DNA of 54,025 nt from the NCBI GenBank assembly GCA_902536935.1, contig CACAZM010000011.1, positions 1 through 54,025 on the forward strand, given 5' to 3'. This stretch comes from an uncultured Bacteroidota bacterium. GTDB lineage: Bacteria; Bacteroidota; Bacteroidia; Flavobacteriales; Flavobacteriaceae. Under the pieces are notes generated by a model, which was not told the DNA's origin, made no database searches, and saw only the letters and a program-made list of their open reading frames with translations. Every line of letters starts with the position of its first letter. Position 1 is the first letter of the stretch. Position numbers and translations under genes: made by a program. Positions 27,663 to 37,100 of the stretch are shown here, one piece after another.

Positions 27663-28934
27663 TTAGCGAATCATGTCAAAGCCAGTATATGAAACGAGCG
27701 CATCTGGGATGCGAATGCCGTTTTCAGATTGATGATTTTCAAGAAGTCCAGCCATGATGCGCGGAAGGGCAAGGGCACTCCCATTCAGGGTGTGTACCCA
27801 TTTCCTGTTTCCGTCGTTGTCTTTAAAACGAAGCTTTAATCGAGTGGATTGATAACTTTCAAAGTTGGACACAGAGCTCACTTCAAGCCAACGCTCTTGA
27901 GCAGCAGAAAAGATTTCAAAATCGTATGTCAGTGCTGAGGTAAATCCGAGATCACCCCCACACAAACTAAGGATTCGGTAGGGTAGTTCGAGTTGTTCGA
28001 GAATTCCTTTGATATGTTCAACCATTTGATCGAGCGCCTCGTAGGCCTTGTCAGGATGTTCTAGTCGGACAATCTCGACCTTATCGAACTGATGCAAACG
28101 ATTGAGTCCACGAACGTTAGACCCATAACTTCCTGCTTCACGTCGAAAACAGGGGGTATAGCCAGTTCGGGTGATGGGTAAATCATCTGCATTAACAATC
28201 TCATCTCGAAATAAATTGGTGATCGGCACCTCTGCAGTGGGAATGAGATAGAGGTTGTCCGGCCCAACATGATACATTTGCCCCTCTTTATCGGGAAGTT
28301 GTCCAGTGCCAAATCCAGATTGTTCGTTTACAAGGTGCGGGACCTGAACTTCTTCATAACCCGCAGAGGTATTTTGATCGAGAAAAAAACTGATCAAAGC
28401 CCGTTGTAGTTTAGCCCCTTTTCCGTTATATACAGGAAAACCAGCTCCTGTGATTTTATTACCAAGTTCAAAATTGATCAAATCGTATTTGGCAGCCAAC
28501 TCCCAGTGGGGAAGTGCTTTTTCGTTGAGGGTAGGAACTTCACCTGCTCGAAAAACTTCTTTATTATCGTCCTCGCTTTGCCCATCTGGGACCAGTGGGT
28601 TGGGGATATTTGGGATGCTACACAACAACTCACGCAGAGTAGTTTCCGCCTCTGCGAGTTGAGTTTGTAATGCTTTGGTTTCCGCTTTGAGGGCTATGGA
28701 TTCCTCTTTTTTATTATTGGCTTGTTCAGGTTTTCCACTTTTGTACAATTCACCAATTTCTTTGGCTAAAGAATTAGCTAAAGCGAGTTTTTGGTCAAGT
28801 GTACTTTGAAACCCACGGCGCTTTTCATCCGCCAAAAGGGCATTATCGACAAGCGTACTAGCATCGATTCCTCGCTTTTCAAGCGCAGTAATGACTTGTT
28901 CTCTTTGTGTACGTACTACTGAAAGGTCGAGCAT
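27663..28934 (-). CDS. serS: Seryl-tRNA synthetase
   Basis: 423-residue class II synthetase charging tRNA-Ser. The N-terminal coiled-coil arm that holds the tRNA's long variable arm is seen at about 30-105 (LDQKLALANSLAKEIGEL, ALKAETKALQTQLAEAE). Class II motifs follow: motif 2 in PCFRREAGSYGSNVRGLNR, ending in FDKVEIV, and motif 3 in LNGSALALPRIMAGLLENHQ. TAEVPITNLFRDE is also typical. It begins the serS-DUF4286-rsmA-mgtE chain and has its own promoter element just upstream. Confidence 0.97.
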   Translation of the reverse strand: MLDLSVVRTQREQVITALEKRGIDASTLVDNALLADEKRRGFQSTLDQKLALANSLAKEIGELYKSGKPEQANNKKEESIALKAETKALQTQLAEAETTLRELLCSIPNIPNPLVPDGQSEDDNKEVFRAGEVPTLNEKALPHWELAAKYDLINFELGNKITGAGFPVYNGKGAKLQRALISFFLDQNTSAGYEEVQVPHLVNEQSGFGTGQLPDKEGQMYHVGPDNLYLIPTAEVPITNLFRDEIVNADDLPITRTGYTPCFRREAGSYGSNVRGLNRLHQFDKVEIVRLEHPDKAYEALDQMVEHIKGILEQLELPYRILSLCGGDLGFTSALTYDFEIFSAAQERWLEVSSVSNFESYQSTRLKLRFKDNDGNRKWVHTLNGSALALPRIMAGLLENHQSENGIRIPDALVSYTGFDMIR

Positions 28935-28951
28935 TGGAGAATGATTTTATG

Positions 28952-28959
28952 CAAAAGTA
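28952..28959 (-). promoter_or_regulatory. Bacteroidota -7 promoter element of serS (TACTTTTG, minus strand)
   Basis: TACTTTTG on the minus strand, identical to the metG element, lies 17 bases upstream of the serS ATG (28934) in the 30-base gap after ribF. It would give a leader of about ten bases. Confidence 0.6.
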
Positions 28960-28964
28960 AAACT

Positions 28965-29909
28965 TTATTTGTAGCTCGCGTGCGAAGTGGGGATGGATGA
29001 ACGACAATTATGCTCATCAGTTTGAATCTGTGTCTGTAGCTCTTTAACAGTTTTAAATTTTCGCTCTTCTCGAACCCATTTGAGCAACTCCACTTGCACC
29101 ACTTGCCCATAGAGGTCACCATTCCAATCCAAAAAGTGTACTTCGACGCTTCTCATTGTAGTGTCAAAAGTAGGTTTTGTTCCTATATTCATCATGCCAA
29201 AAATTACATCGCCTTTCAATTTCGATTTGACTAGATAAACCCCTTGCTTAGGCACGATTTTATGTTGATTTTGCAAATCGATATTTGCTGTGGGATAAGA
29301 CAATTCACGACCTCTTTTATCACCATGTACAACTATACCCTCAAGTTTAAACGGTTGCCCTAGATAGGAGTTAGCGAGCTCAATATTACCATCATCTATT
29401 GCTTTTCGAATTTTGGTCGAACTCACTGCTGTCGTGTCAATTTTTTTGGCATCGATTTCGATGACTTCAAAATCATAAATATCAGCGTAATGATACATAT
29501 CTTCTAAGCTTGCTGTTCGGTTGCGTCCAAAACGATGGTCATAACCTACAACAACTTTTTGTACATTGAGCTGTTCAACGAGAATTTGCTTGACATAATC
29601 ATCGGCACTTAACCTTGAAAACGTTGTGGAAAATGGATGAATCACCAAATAATCTAAGCCCGTTTTTTCCAGCGCTTTTTTACGTTCTTGTATCGTTTGG
29701 ATAAGTCGCATAGGAATATCGGGTTGTAAGACCATTCTGGGGTGAGGAAAAAAAGTCAGCAAAACGCTTTTTAGTTTTGATTTCCGGCTTGTATCGGTAA
29801 GTTGTTTGAGAATTTGTTGATGACCCAAATGGACCCCATCAAAAGTACCAATTGTCACAATTGATGCTTCATCAGCTGGAAAATTCTCTATTCCGTGAAT
29901 GGTTTTCAT
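28965..29909 (-). CDS. ribF: Bifunctional riboflavin kinase/FAD synthetase
   Basis: 314-residue RibF converting riboflavin to FMN and FAD. The N-terminal adenylyltransferase half has IVTIGTFDGVHLGHQQIL and the later VVGYDHRFGRNR; SSTKIRKAIDDGNIELAN precedes the flavokinase half, which has VVHGDKRGRELSYPTANI, GVYLVKS and EVHFLDWNGDLYGQ. It follows pth by six bases on the same strand and precedes serS, a compact housekeeping run. All expected motifs are intact. Confidence 0.97.
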   Translation of the reverse strand: MKTIHGIENFPADEASIVTIGTFDGVHLGHQQILKQLTDTSRKSKLKSVLLTFFPHPRMVLQPDIPMRLIQTIQERKKALEKTGLDYLVIHPFSTTFSRLSADDYVKQILVEQLNVQKVVVGYDHRFGRNRTASLEDMYHYADIYDFEVIEIDAKKIDTTAVSSTKIRKAIDDGNIELANSYLGQPFKLEGIVVHGDKRGRELSYPTANIDLQNQHKIVPKQGVYLVKSKLKGDVIFGMMNIGTKPTFDTTMRSVEVHFLDWNGDLYGQVVQVELLKWVREERKFKTVKELQTQIQTDEHNCRSSIPTSHASYK

Positions 29910-29915
29910 CCGCCT

Positions 29916-30488
29916 TTAGCTTACGAGTCCATTATGAAGGTTCATCGTTTTTTCGAGACCTTGAGCCGTAAAGTCAATCACTGATTTTGTCGCTCGTTCA
30001 ACAATAACTGGCAGTAAAACTTCTTCATCAGGCTTCCAAGGAGAAAGTACATAATCAGCTTGCCGTCCCTTACTGAAGTTGGCTCCGATACCAACACGAA
30101 GTCTAGGATATTGATTAGACCCCAATTTCTCTTGAATGTCTCTCAGTCCATTATGTCCGCCGTCTGATCCTTGTTTGCGGATACGCAAATAACCAAAATC
30201 CAAATGGACATCATCAGTAATAACGAGAATGTTTTTAAAAATTATTTTCCGCTGTTTTGTCCAGTAGCGTACAGCATTTCCACTTCTGTTCATGAGCGTG
30301 CTCGGCTTGAGCAGGATCAGTTTTTTTCCTTTGTGATTTATTTCTGCCACATCACCATAGCGCAGGGTTGAAAAGGAAATATCAAATTGGTTTGCCAATG
30401 CATCCAGTACGTTAAATCCAATGTTGTGACGTGTGTTGTGATATTCGGCACCGACATTGCCCAACCCAACGATAAGGAATTTGTTCAT
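29916..30488 (-). CDS. pth: Peptidyl-tRNA hydrolase
   Basis: 190-residue Pth from ATG 30488, which releases tRNA from stalled peptidyl-tRNA. The longer frame to 30527 adds only non-conserved residues. Seen: FLIVGLGNVGAEYHNTRHNIGF, LLKPSTLMNRSGNAV, DDVHLDFGYLRIRKQGS and GGHNGLRDIQEKLG, including the catalytic His of NTRHN and the Asp of DDVHL. It lies between rplY, from which it is separated by a terminator, and ribF. Confidence 0.97.
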   Translation of the reverse strand: MNKFLIVGLGNVGAEYHNTRHNIGFNVLDALANQFDISFSTLRYGDVAEINHKGKKLILLKPSTLMNRSGNAVRYWTKQRKIIFKNILVITDDVHLDFGYLRIRKQGSDGGHNGLRDIQEKLGSNQYPRLRVGIGANFSKGRQADYVLSPWKPDEEVLLPVIVERATKSVIDFTAQGLEKTMNLHNGLVS

Positions 30489-30540
30489 GGACTGTTGTTG
30501 ACTAAGCTTAAAGGGCCAAAAGGGCATCTTTTTTTTGTAA

Positions 30541-30583
30541 AAATAAAAAAAAGCATCCCAAGCATAGGTCTGCTGGGATGCTT
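30541..30583 (-). terminator. Rho-independent terminator after rplY
   Basis: A perfect 10-bp inverted repeat, AAGCATCCCA (30551-30560) and TGGGATGCTT (30574-30583), with a 13-base loop. On the minus strand it is followed by a T-rich tail (30541-30550). It ends the prs-rplY transcript; pth starts 53 bases further on. Confidence 0.88.
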
Positions 30584-30602
30584 ATCACAAAAATTAATAA
30601 AA

Positions 30603-31277
30603 TTAAGCGTCTTCTCCGCCTTCAGAGGGTGTGCTTGTGCCTTCAGCTGCTGGAGCAGTTTCACCTTCAGCAACTTCATCTCCTTCAGAACTTTCTTCAC
30701 CTTCGATTTCATCCTCTTCGGTTTTAAGGGAAACACGTGAATTACGCACTTGACAAACAACGGTATTGTCAGGATGAAGAAAAGTGTACTTTTCATCAGC
30801 AACATCGGTCACATATAGCTTGTTTCCGATTTCCAAGTTTGAAATGTCAGCGGTTATGCTATCTGGCAAATAAGAAGGTAAGGCACGCACACGAAGTTTT
30901 CGCTTGTTTTTGCTAAGTACCCCACCACTAAATTTAACACCAGGAGCTTGTCCAATAAATTCTACAGGGATATCCATAGAAATTTCTTTATCCTCGAAAA
31001 GTTGATAAAAGTCTACATGAAGAATTTTATCAGAAACAGGATGAAATTGAATATCCTGAAGAATGGCATTAAAACTCGCATCTTCTAGCTCAATCACAAC
31101 GGTATGTGCTTTATTTGTATAAACAAGTTTGGAAAATGACAATTCATCTGCTGAGAAATGTATGGCATTGCCTCCTCCGTAGAGCACGCAAGGAACCTTC
31201 TCAGCATTACGTAGAGCTTTGGTCGATGCCTTGCCCACGCTTTCTCTTTTAGATCCTTTGATCGTAATTGACTTCAT
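30603..31277 (-). CDS. rplY: 50S ribosomal protein L25/Ctc form
   Basis: 224-residue Ctc-type L25 that binds 5S rRNA. The N-terminal L25 domain has [16 protein letters not shown] and [19 protein letters not shown], with [14 protein letters not shown]; the TL5/Ctc beta domain follows ([17 protein letters not shown] is close to [12 protein letters not shown] here, then [17 protein letters not shown]). The last 40 residues are an acidic low-complexity Glu/Gly/Ala tail ([20 protein letters not shown]), common in Bacteroidota. It lies 19 bases after prs and is ended by a strong terminator. Confidence 0.95.
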   Translation of the reverse strand: MKSITIKGSKRESVGKASTKALRNAEKVPCVLYGGGNAIHFSADELSFSKLVYTNKAHTVVIELEDASFNAILQDIQFHPVSDKILHVDFYQLFEDKEISMDIPVEFIGQAPGVKFSGGVLSKNKRKLRVRALPSYLPDSITADISNLEIGNKLYVTDVADEKYTFLHPDNTVVCQVRNSRVSLKTEEDEIEGEESSEGDEVAEGETAPAAEGTSTPSEGGEDA

Positions 31278-31296
31278 AGTTTAAATTTAAAATAGA

Positions 31297-32238
31297 TTAC
31301 ATAATAAATTTTTTCGCAATCGATTTGTTGTGATGAACATTGTGCATCACTTGTGCGAAAAGCTCAGCGCAACTAAGCACTTTCACTTTTTTAGATTCTT
31401 TTCTTAGCGGAATGGTATCCGTTGTTATCAGTTCGCTTAGTGCTGATTGTTCGATTCTCTCATAGGCCTCTCCAGAGAGGAGGGGGTGTGTACATACAGC
31501 TCGAACACTGTGTGCACCACGCTCTATCATCATATCTGCAGCCTTGGTTAGTGTTCCAGCAGTATCAACCATATCATCGACTAGGACTACGTTTTTGCCC
31601 TTGACATCTCCAATGAGTTCCATATGAGAAATTACATTTGCCTTTTTTCGTTGTTTGTAACAAATCACAACATCACTTTCCAAAAACTTTGCATAGGCAT
31701 AAGCACGCTTAGCACCACCCATATCTGGAGAAGCGATGGTAAGGTTGTCAATCTTAAGTGATTTGATATGAGGTAAAAACAAAGAGGAAGCATATAGATG
31801 ATCAACGGGCTTTTCAAAAAAACCTTGAATTTGATCAGCGTGGAGATCCATGGTTATGATACGTGTTGCTCCCGCGGACTCTAAAAGTTTGGCAATAAGC
31901 TTAGCCCCAATAGGTACTCTTGGCTTGTCTTTACGATCTTGCCTTGCCCAACCGAAATACGGAATAACAGCGGTAATATGTCTTGCGGAAGCACGCTTGG
32001 CAGCGTCGAGCATTAATAACATTTCCATCAAGTTTTCAGCACTTGGGTGCGTGGATCCAATGATAAAAATTCGACTTCCACGGATGGACTCTTCAAAGGA
32101 GGGCTGGAATTCACCATCGCTATATCGTGAGAAAATCACATTACCCAGTTTAGCACCAAATTGAGTAGCAATGCGCTCTGCGAGCTCCATACTTTGGGTA
32201 CACCCAAAAATTTTCGCTTCTATTTTTACTTTTGCCAT
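31297..32238 (-). CDS. prs: Ribose-phosphate pyrophosphokinase
   Basis: 313-residue PRPP synthetase supplying nucleotide, histidine and NAD synthesis. Seen: FSRYSDGEFQPSFEESIRGS, the ATP-binding YFGWARQDRKDKPRVPIGAK, ITMDLHADQIQGFFEKPVDHLYA and the PRPP loop VVLVDDMVDTAGTLTKAA. Full length, starting at ATG 32238. Its promoter element is divergent from that of tRNA-Leu. The prs-rplY pair is a conserved arrangement. Confidence 0.97.
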   Translation of the reverse strand: MAKVKIEAKIFGCTQSMELAERIATQFGAKLGNVIFSRYSDGEFQPSFEESIRGSRIFIIGSTHPSAENLMEMLLMLDAAKRASARHITAVIPYFGWARQDRKDKPRVPIGAKLIAKLLESAGATRIITMDLHADQIQGFFEKPVDHLYASSLFLPHIKSLKIDNLTIASPDMGGAKRAYAYAKFLESDVVICYKQRKKANVISHMELIGDVKGKNVVLVDDMVDTAGTLTKAADMMIERGAHSVRAVCTHPLLSGEAYERIEQSALSELITTDTIPLRKESKKVKVLSCAELFAQVMHNVHHNKSIAKKFIM

Positions 32239-32267
32239 TTTGGCTAATACGTTATTTTACAGGGGTG

Positions 32268-32275
32268 CAAATGTA
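32268..32275 (-). promoter_or_regulatory. Bacteroidota -7 promoter element of prs (TACATTTG, minus strand)
   Basis: TACATTTG on the minus strand, 29 bases upstream of the prs ATG. It has the same eight bases as the element of the divergent tRNA-Leu gene. Confidence 0.6.
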
Positions 32276-32341
32276 TGATTTTTTTGTGTGCTTGTATAAA
32301 TTCTAGCTCAATTTTTGTTTTCCAGGGGGCAAATAAATTCC

Positions 32342-32349
32342 TACATTTG
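32342..32349 (+). promoter_or_regulatory. Bacteroidota -7 promoter element of tRNA-Leu (TACATTTG)
   Basis: TACATTTG matches TAnnTTTG and lies 12 bases before the first base of the mature tRNA, a usual position. TTTTTG about 24 bases upstream may act as the -33 element. Confidence 0.65.
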
Positions 32350-32361
32350 CGGACGCAATTT

Positions 32362-32443
32362 GCCTTGGTGGCGGAACTGGTAGACGCGCTGGATTCAAAA
32401 TCCAGTTTCTTCGGAAGTGTGGGTTCGATTCCCACCCAAGGTA
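32362..32443 (+). tRNA. tRNA-Leu (anticodon CAA)
   Basis: Class II tRNA of 82 bases. Acceptor stem GCCTTGG pairs with CCAAGGT (first pair G-U), followed by discriminator A. The anticodon arm CTGGA-TTCAAAA-TCCAG gives anticodon CAA (leucine codon UUG). A long variable arm with a TTCG loop and the T arm GTGGG-TTCGATT-CCCAC are intact. No CCA is encoded. It marks the border between the housekeeping region and the second PUL: the sulfatase stop is 45 bases away. Confidence 0.95.
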
Positions 32444-32487
32444 CGATTATACTCAAGATAAATTTTTTATTTTTGGGAATATAATTA

Positions 32488-33987
32488 CTAATATTTGGAA
32501 TCGATTTTTTTAAATTTATGATCGTGATGAGTATTTTGTATCCTTTCTGATACTTTTTTAGCGAGAAAATTTATTGTTTCAGCATATTCAATATTATCAA
32601 TTAAATTTAAAGTTTCGTTAGGATCTTTGTGATGATCAAAAAGCTCTCTGCCAACCATTTCCCCTGAACCTATTTTAATCCATTCAACGTAATTAAATCT
32701 TGCAGTTTTAGCCGCATATCCTATTATGGTTTTATTGTAATCATTTCTATTAATGGGCCAGATACTAAACACAACCCTTTCCCTTTGAATTTCAGGGTTT
32801 TTCAGTAAAGTGACTATGCTTTTCCCATCTAGATGATTTGGTTTTTGTAATCCATTGAGTTCAACAAGTGTTGGGTATATGTCAAGTGCAGCCACAGGTG
32901 TTTTTGAAACACTATTTCTTTTTCCTTCTGGAATACTGAATATGAGAGGAATATTGGTGTCAAGATGCATATTAGTCCATTTACACCAAGAATTGTAGTC
33001 ACCAAGCTTATAGCCGTGATCAGACCATAAGATTACAATAGTTTTGTCCCTAATGCCTAGTGCTTCAAGCTTATCTATGAGTTTTCCTACTTGTGCATCG
33101 GCATATGAGATACAAGCATAGTATGCTCTGCGAAGTGTCAAAGCTAAATTATCATCAATTTCATTGAACAGCTCTGGCATTCCATAGTAGTTTTTCAATT
33201 CTCCACCCGTTCGGATAGCTTTATTATATCCATTTTTAGGACCTTTCCTAATTTCTGTTATTTTGATAGTTGAAGATGGATACATATCCCAATATTTTTT
33301 TGGAGCTACGAATGGAAGATGTGGTTTAGATAAGCCAACCGACAAAAAAAATGGAACGTTATATTTACTTAGTTCTTCCATTTTTTTCAGTGCATTATGG
33401 GTATTTAATCCGTCTTTATAAATCGTGTCATTAACAGGAGCAAATTCGTAAGCTGGACCCCTATTATACTTTACATTTAGTGTAATTTTTTCAATAGCTT
33501 CTGGAGTTACATACCCTCTGCCTGTCCATGTGCCTTTAGATTTTATTTCGTTCTCACCAAACTGTTTTTTAGTATCAATTTTATGGTGATAGATTTTACC
33601 ACACGATGCAATGTTGTACCCATTTTGTTCAAAATATTTATTTATTGTCAATGTTTCTGGTAAGACATCATCCACAGCTAGGCCGGTGTAAATTCCATGT
33701 TTTTCGGGCCTTATACCAGTCATAATTGACGCTCTTGAAGCCATGCAAATGGCTTGTTGTACATGTGCATTTTCAAACCGAACCCCTTGGGCTGCTAATC
33801 GATCAATATTTGGAGATTTGATATGACTTGCCCCATAACAATTAAGCTCAGTCCTTAAGTCATCAATTGATATAAATAGAATATTGTAAAGTACATTCTT
33901 TTTAGCGTCTGGTTGATTTATTTGTCCCTGACAAATTACAACCATTGTTAAAAATTTTAAACAAAGAAAAAATGTTTTATAATTCAT
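32488..33987 (-). CDS. S1-family sulfatase (iduronate-2-sulfatase-like)
   Basis: 499-residue exported type I sulfatase removing sulfate esters from sugar residues. The formylglycine motif CMASR (Cys81) followed by ASIMTGIRPEKHGIY is complete; metal ligands D42 and D43 are in FISIDDLRTELNCYGA, and further ligands are in WSDHGYKLGDYNSWCKWT. The wording around these motifs resembles the iduronate-2-sulfatase subgroup (S1_7 type). A signal peptide is present (residues 1-20), without a valid lipobox. Anaerobic or FGE-type maturation is needed and is not encoded here. It is divergent from susC, with a 181-base shared regulatory region, and belongs to the second PUL. Confidence 0.93.
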   Translation of the reverse strand: MNYKTFFLCLKFLTMVVICQGQINQPDAKKNVLYNILFISIDDLRTELNCYGASHIKSPNIDRLAAQGVRFENAHVQQAICMASRASIMTGIRPEKHGIYTGLAVDDVLPETLTINKYFEQNGYNIASCGKIYHHKIDTKKQFGENEIKSKGTWTGRGYVTPEAIEKITLNVKYNRGPAYEFAPVNDTIYKDGLNTHNALKKMEELSKYNVPFFLSVGLSKPHLPFVAPKKYWDMYPSSTIKITEIRKGPKNGYNKAIRTGGELKNYYGMPELFNEIDDNLALTLRRAYYACISYADAQVGKLIDKLEALGIRDKTIVILWSDHGYKLGDYNSWCKWTNMHLDTNIPLIFSIPEGKRNSVSKTPVAALDIYPTLVELNGLQKPNHLDGKSIVTLLKNPEIQRERVVFSIWPINRNDYNKTIIGYAAKTARFNYVEWIKIGSGEMVGRELFDHHKDPNETLNLIDNIEYAETINFLAKKVSERIQNTHHDHKFKKIDSKY

Positions 33988-34041
33988 AAAATTTTATTGT
34001 AAAATGAAATATAGTAATTCTTCAAATTCATACATTTTTGG

Positions 34042-34056
34042 GGGTAAATTAGTACA
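34042..34056 (-). promoter_or_regulatory. Candidate PUL operator, copy A (TGTAC-N3-TTTACCC)
   Basis: On the minus strand the sequence reads TGTACTAATTTACCC, 54 bases upstream of the sulfatase ATG and in the divergent sulfatase/susC region. The twelve fixed bases are identical in copy B (50039-50053) upstream of the T9SS protein gene, and a variant with a 5-base spacer is at 46172-46187. Candidate site for the AraC-type regulator at the right edge; function is inferred. Confidence 0.45.
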
Positions 34057-34168
34057 CAAATATTACTTTATTTCGCCCTCGAATCTATAATTTTTTAAAT
34101 TGTAAGGTAAAATTTCTTTAAAAACAAGTCAATTTTATACTGAATTATCAGTTTATAAATAAATTATT

Positions 34169-37100
34169 ATGAATTATAAAATCAAATTACCCTTTTTAGT
34201 GATAATGTTCTTTTGCTTTGTAACACATGCACAAAAAACTAATATTGTAAAAGGACAAGTTTCTTCCACTGAGGATAATGAGCCTATTCCAGGTGTAAAT
34301 ATTGTTATAGTTGGTTCCAGTGTTGGTACGGCTACAGATTTTGACGGAAATTTTGAAATTAATGCTAGCGAAGGAGATTTATTACAATTTTCATATATAG
34401 GTTTCAAAACACAGGTTGTTCCTGTAGGCAGCAGTTCTGTTTTAAATGTAATTATGGAATATGATGACACACTTCTTGACGAAATTGTTGTCATTGGATA
34501 TGGAACTCAAAAAAGGAAAAATTTGACTGGTGCTATTTCGAAAGTAAAAAATGAAAACCTCGATAAAATTGCCGTTTCACGAGTAGATGATGCTCTAACT
34601 GGCCAAGTTTCTGGTGTAAATATTCAAGCTACAGAAGGTGAAGCAGGGTCTGATCCTACCATCCGCGTTAGGGGTACAGGATCTATCACAAGTAGTTCAT
34701 CACCGCTTATTGTTGTTGATGGAATTGTTGTTGATAACGATTTTTTGGGTAATCTTGATATGAATGATATCGAATCATTTGAAGTATTGAAAGATGCTTC
34801 TTCAGCAGCAATTTTTGGTGCACGAGGTGGTAATGGTGTAATTTTAATTTCAACTAAAAATGGTAAGGAAGGAAGAACAAAATTTACCTACAATACATAT
34901 ATAGGCTTTAAAGAAGCACGAATAGGCGAAAATATTTATGTGTCAATGAAAGATTGGGCTGAAAAAGAACTTGCTGCAACTGGTGAACTTTCAGATAAAA
35001 CCAAATATAAACTTGCACTGACCATTCCCTCCAGCACCATTTATAAAAATATTTATTGGACCAAAGGCATTATTGATTTCCTTTTTAGAAATAATCATAA
35101 TGATCGTGATTGGCAAGATATTATGTTTGATGGTGGTTTGATAAAAAGCCACTCGTTTTCTGCTAGAGGTGGAAGCCAGCGCACTACATTTAGCACATCT
35201 TTAAACTACTTAAGTGACGAAGGTGTTTTACTAACAGACAACTTTAATCGTTATAGTATTCGTTTGAAGGTTGACTCGAGAGTTGGAGATAAATTTAAAG
35301 TGGGCGCTAATATATCACCTTCTTATTCTGACAGAAGAAGATTTGATGGTTCTACCCACGATGTATTAAGACAACCACCGTGGTTACCGGTTTACCACAA
35401 CGACCATACTATTCAGTTTGTTGATAGGAATATATACCCAGATGTTCAAGTAGGTGATTACGCTGTACAAAGACACTTTGATAATTTTGATTTATATGGG
35501 GATGGAGGGGAAACAGACATTAGTACAACCAGTAACACCAATCCTGCTGCTAAAATTTTGGAACGTGACCGCAATGATTATAAGTTTAAACTGTACGGAA
35601 ATATTTATGTACAATATGAAATTACTGACGGTTTGAAGTTTAAAACAACCTTGGGGGGTGATTACTCACACACAAAAAGAGATAGATGGCAGGGGGTTAA
35701 AGCAAGTCGTAATGGAGTAGCAGCAACAAGGCTTGACCTTTCAAACTTGAAGAGGCTCCATATTGTTTCAGATAACATTTTCACTTATGATAAAACAAGA
35801 GGTAAACATGAAATCAATGCAGTGGCTGGTTTTTCTGCTGAACAATGGGACTATGAAATTGAGGCTGCAACAGGAATAGGATACACCTCAGATTTGGTAA
35901 GAACACTTTCTGCCGCAACAACAATTGCTGAGGCCACTTCTGAAGAATATCAGCAAAGGCTAATGTCTTATTTTGGTCGTGTTAATTATGCTTATGATAA
36001 CAAATACCTTTTGTCAATTAGTGCAAGAAAGGATGGGTACTCTGCCTTTGGACCAGATTCTAAATACGGATTTTTTCCCGCTGTCTCTGCAGGATGGACT
36101 CTTTCCAATGAGGACTATTTGCGTGATAGTAAGATGATTAATTATCTAAAGCTAAGAGCTAGTTATGGACTGACAGGAAACAATGCATTTGACATTGGTT
36201 CTGGAGATTTCAGAAATCAGATTAACAGTTATCCTTACCTATCTTTAATTGGCTCTTCTTCAGCTTCATTTAACAATTCCATTGTTAATGGATTTAACCC
36301 ACTCAATATTTCAAATGCTAGTTTAGGTTGGGAAAAATCAGTGGAGGTGAACCCTGGAATTGATTTTGGTTTGTTTAATAATAGACTTACTGGTTCTATT
36401 GATGTTTATAGAAGAACAAGTGAGGATCTCTTATTAGATGTTCCAGTTTCTTACACCACAGGTTTTCCAAATGCTCTTGCCAACAGAGGAAAAGTTGAGA
36501 ATAGAGGAATTGAAATAGAATTGAAAACTAAAAATGTCATTCGTCCAAGTTTCCAATGGAACAGTACTTTTATTGCTTCACGAAATGAAAATGAGCTCTT
36601 GGATTTTGCCGAGTCAGATGGTCTTATTACAAATGTTGATACCAAGCGTGCTGCAGAGTGGATTAATTTAGTTGGAAATCCCATTTCATCTTTTTACGGC
36701 TGGGTAGTTGATACTGAGATACCTGCTGAATACATAAAGTCACCATGGGAGCGTGTCCGCCAAACCAATAGAGAGGTTTATGTGAAAGATTTAAATGGAG
36801 ATGGAGTAATTGATGATGACGATAAAACTATTCTTGGAAATCCCTATCCCGATTTAGTTTGGAGTATTTCTAATGAGTTTAATGTAGGCGATTTCGATTT
36901 AAGTTTTATTTTTCAGGGAAGCCATGGAGCAGAAGTGCGAAATATTGGGGATCAGTATTTGTTCCGTCACTTTGGATCTTCTGCAACAGCCTTATCGTCT
37001 GCACCTAACCAAGGCTTCATAAAACAAAAAATATTTACAGATTCGATTGTTCAGAATGCTTCTTATGTAGCATTACGTACAATATCAATTGGTTACGATT

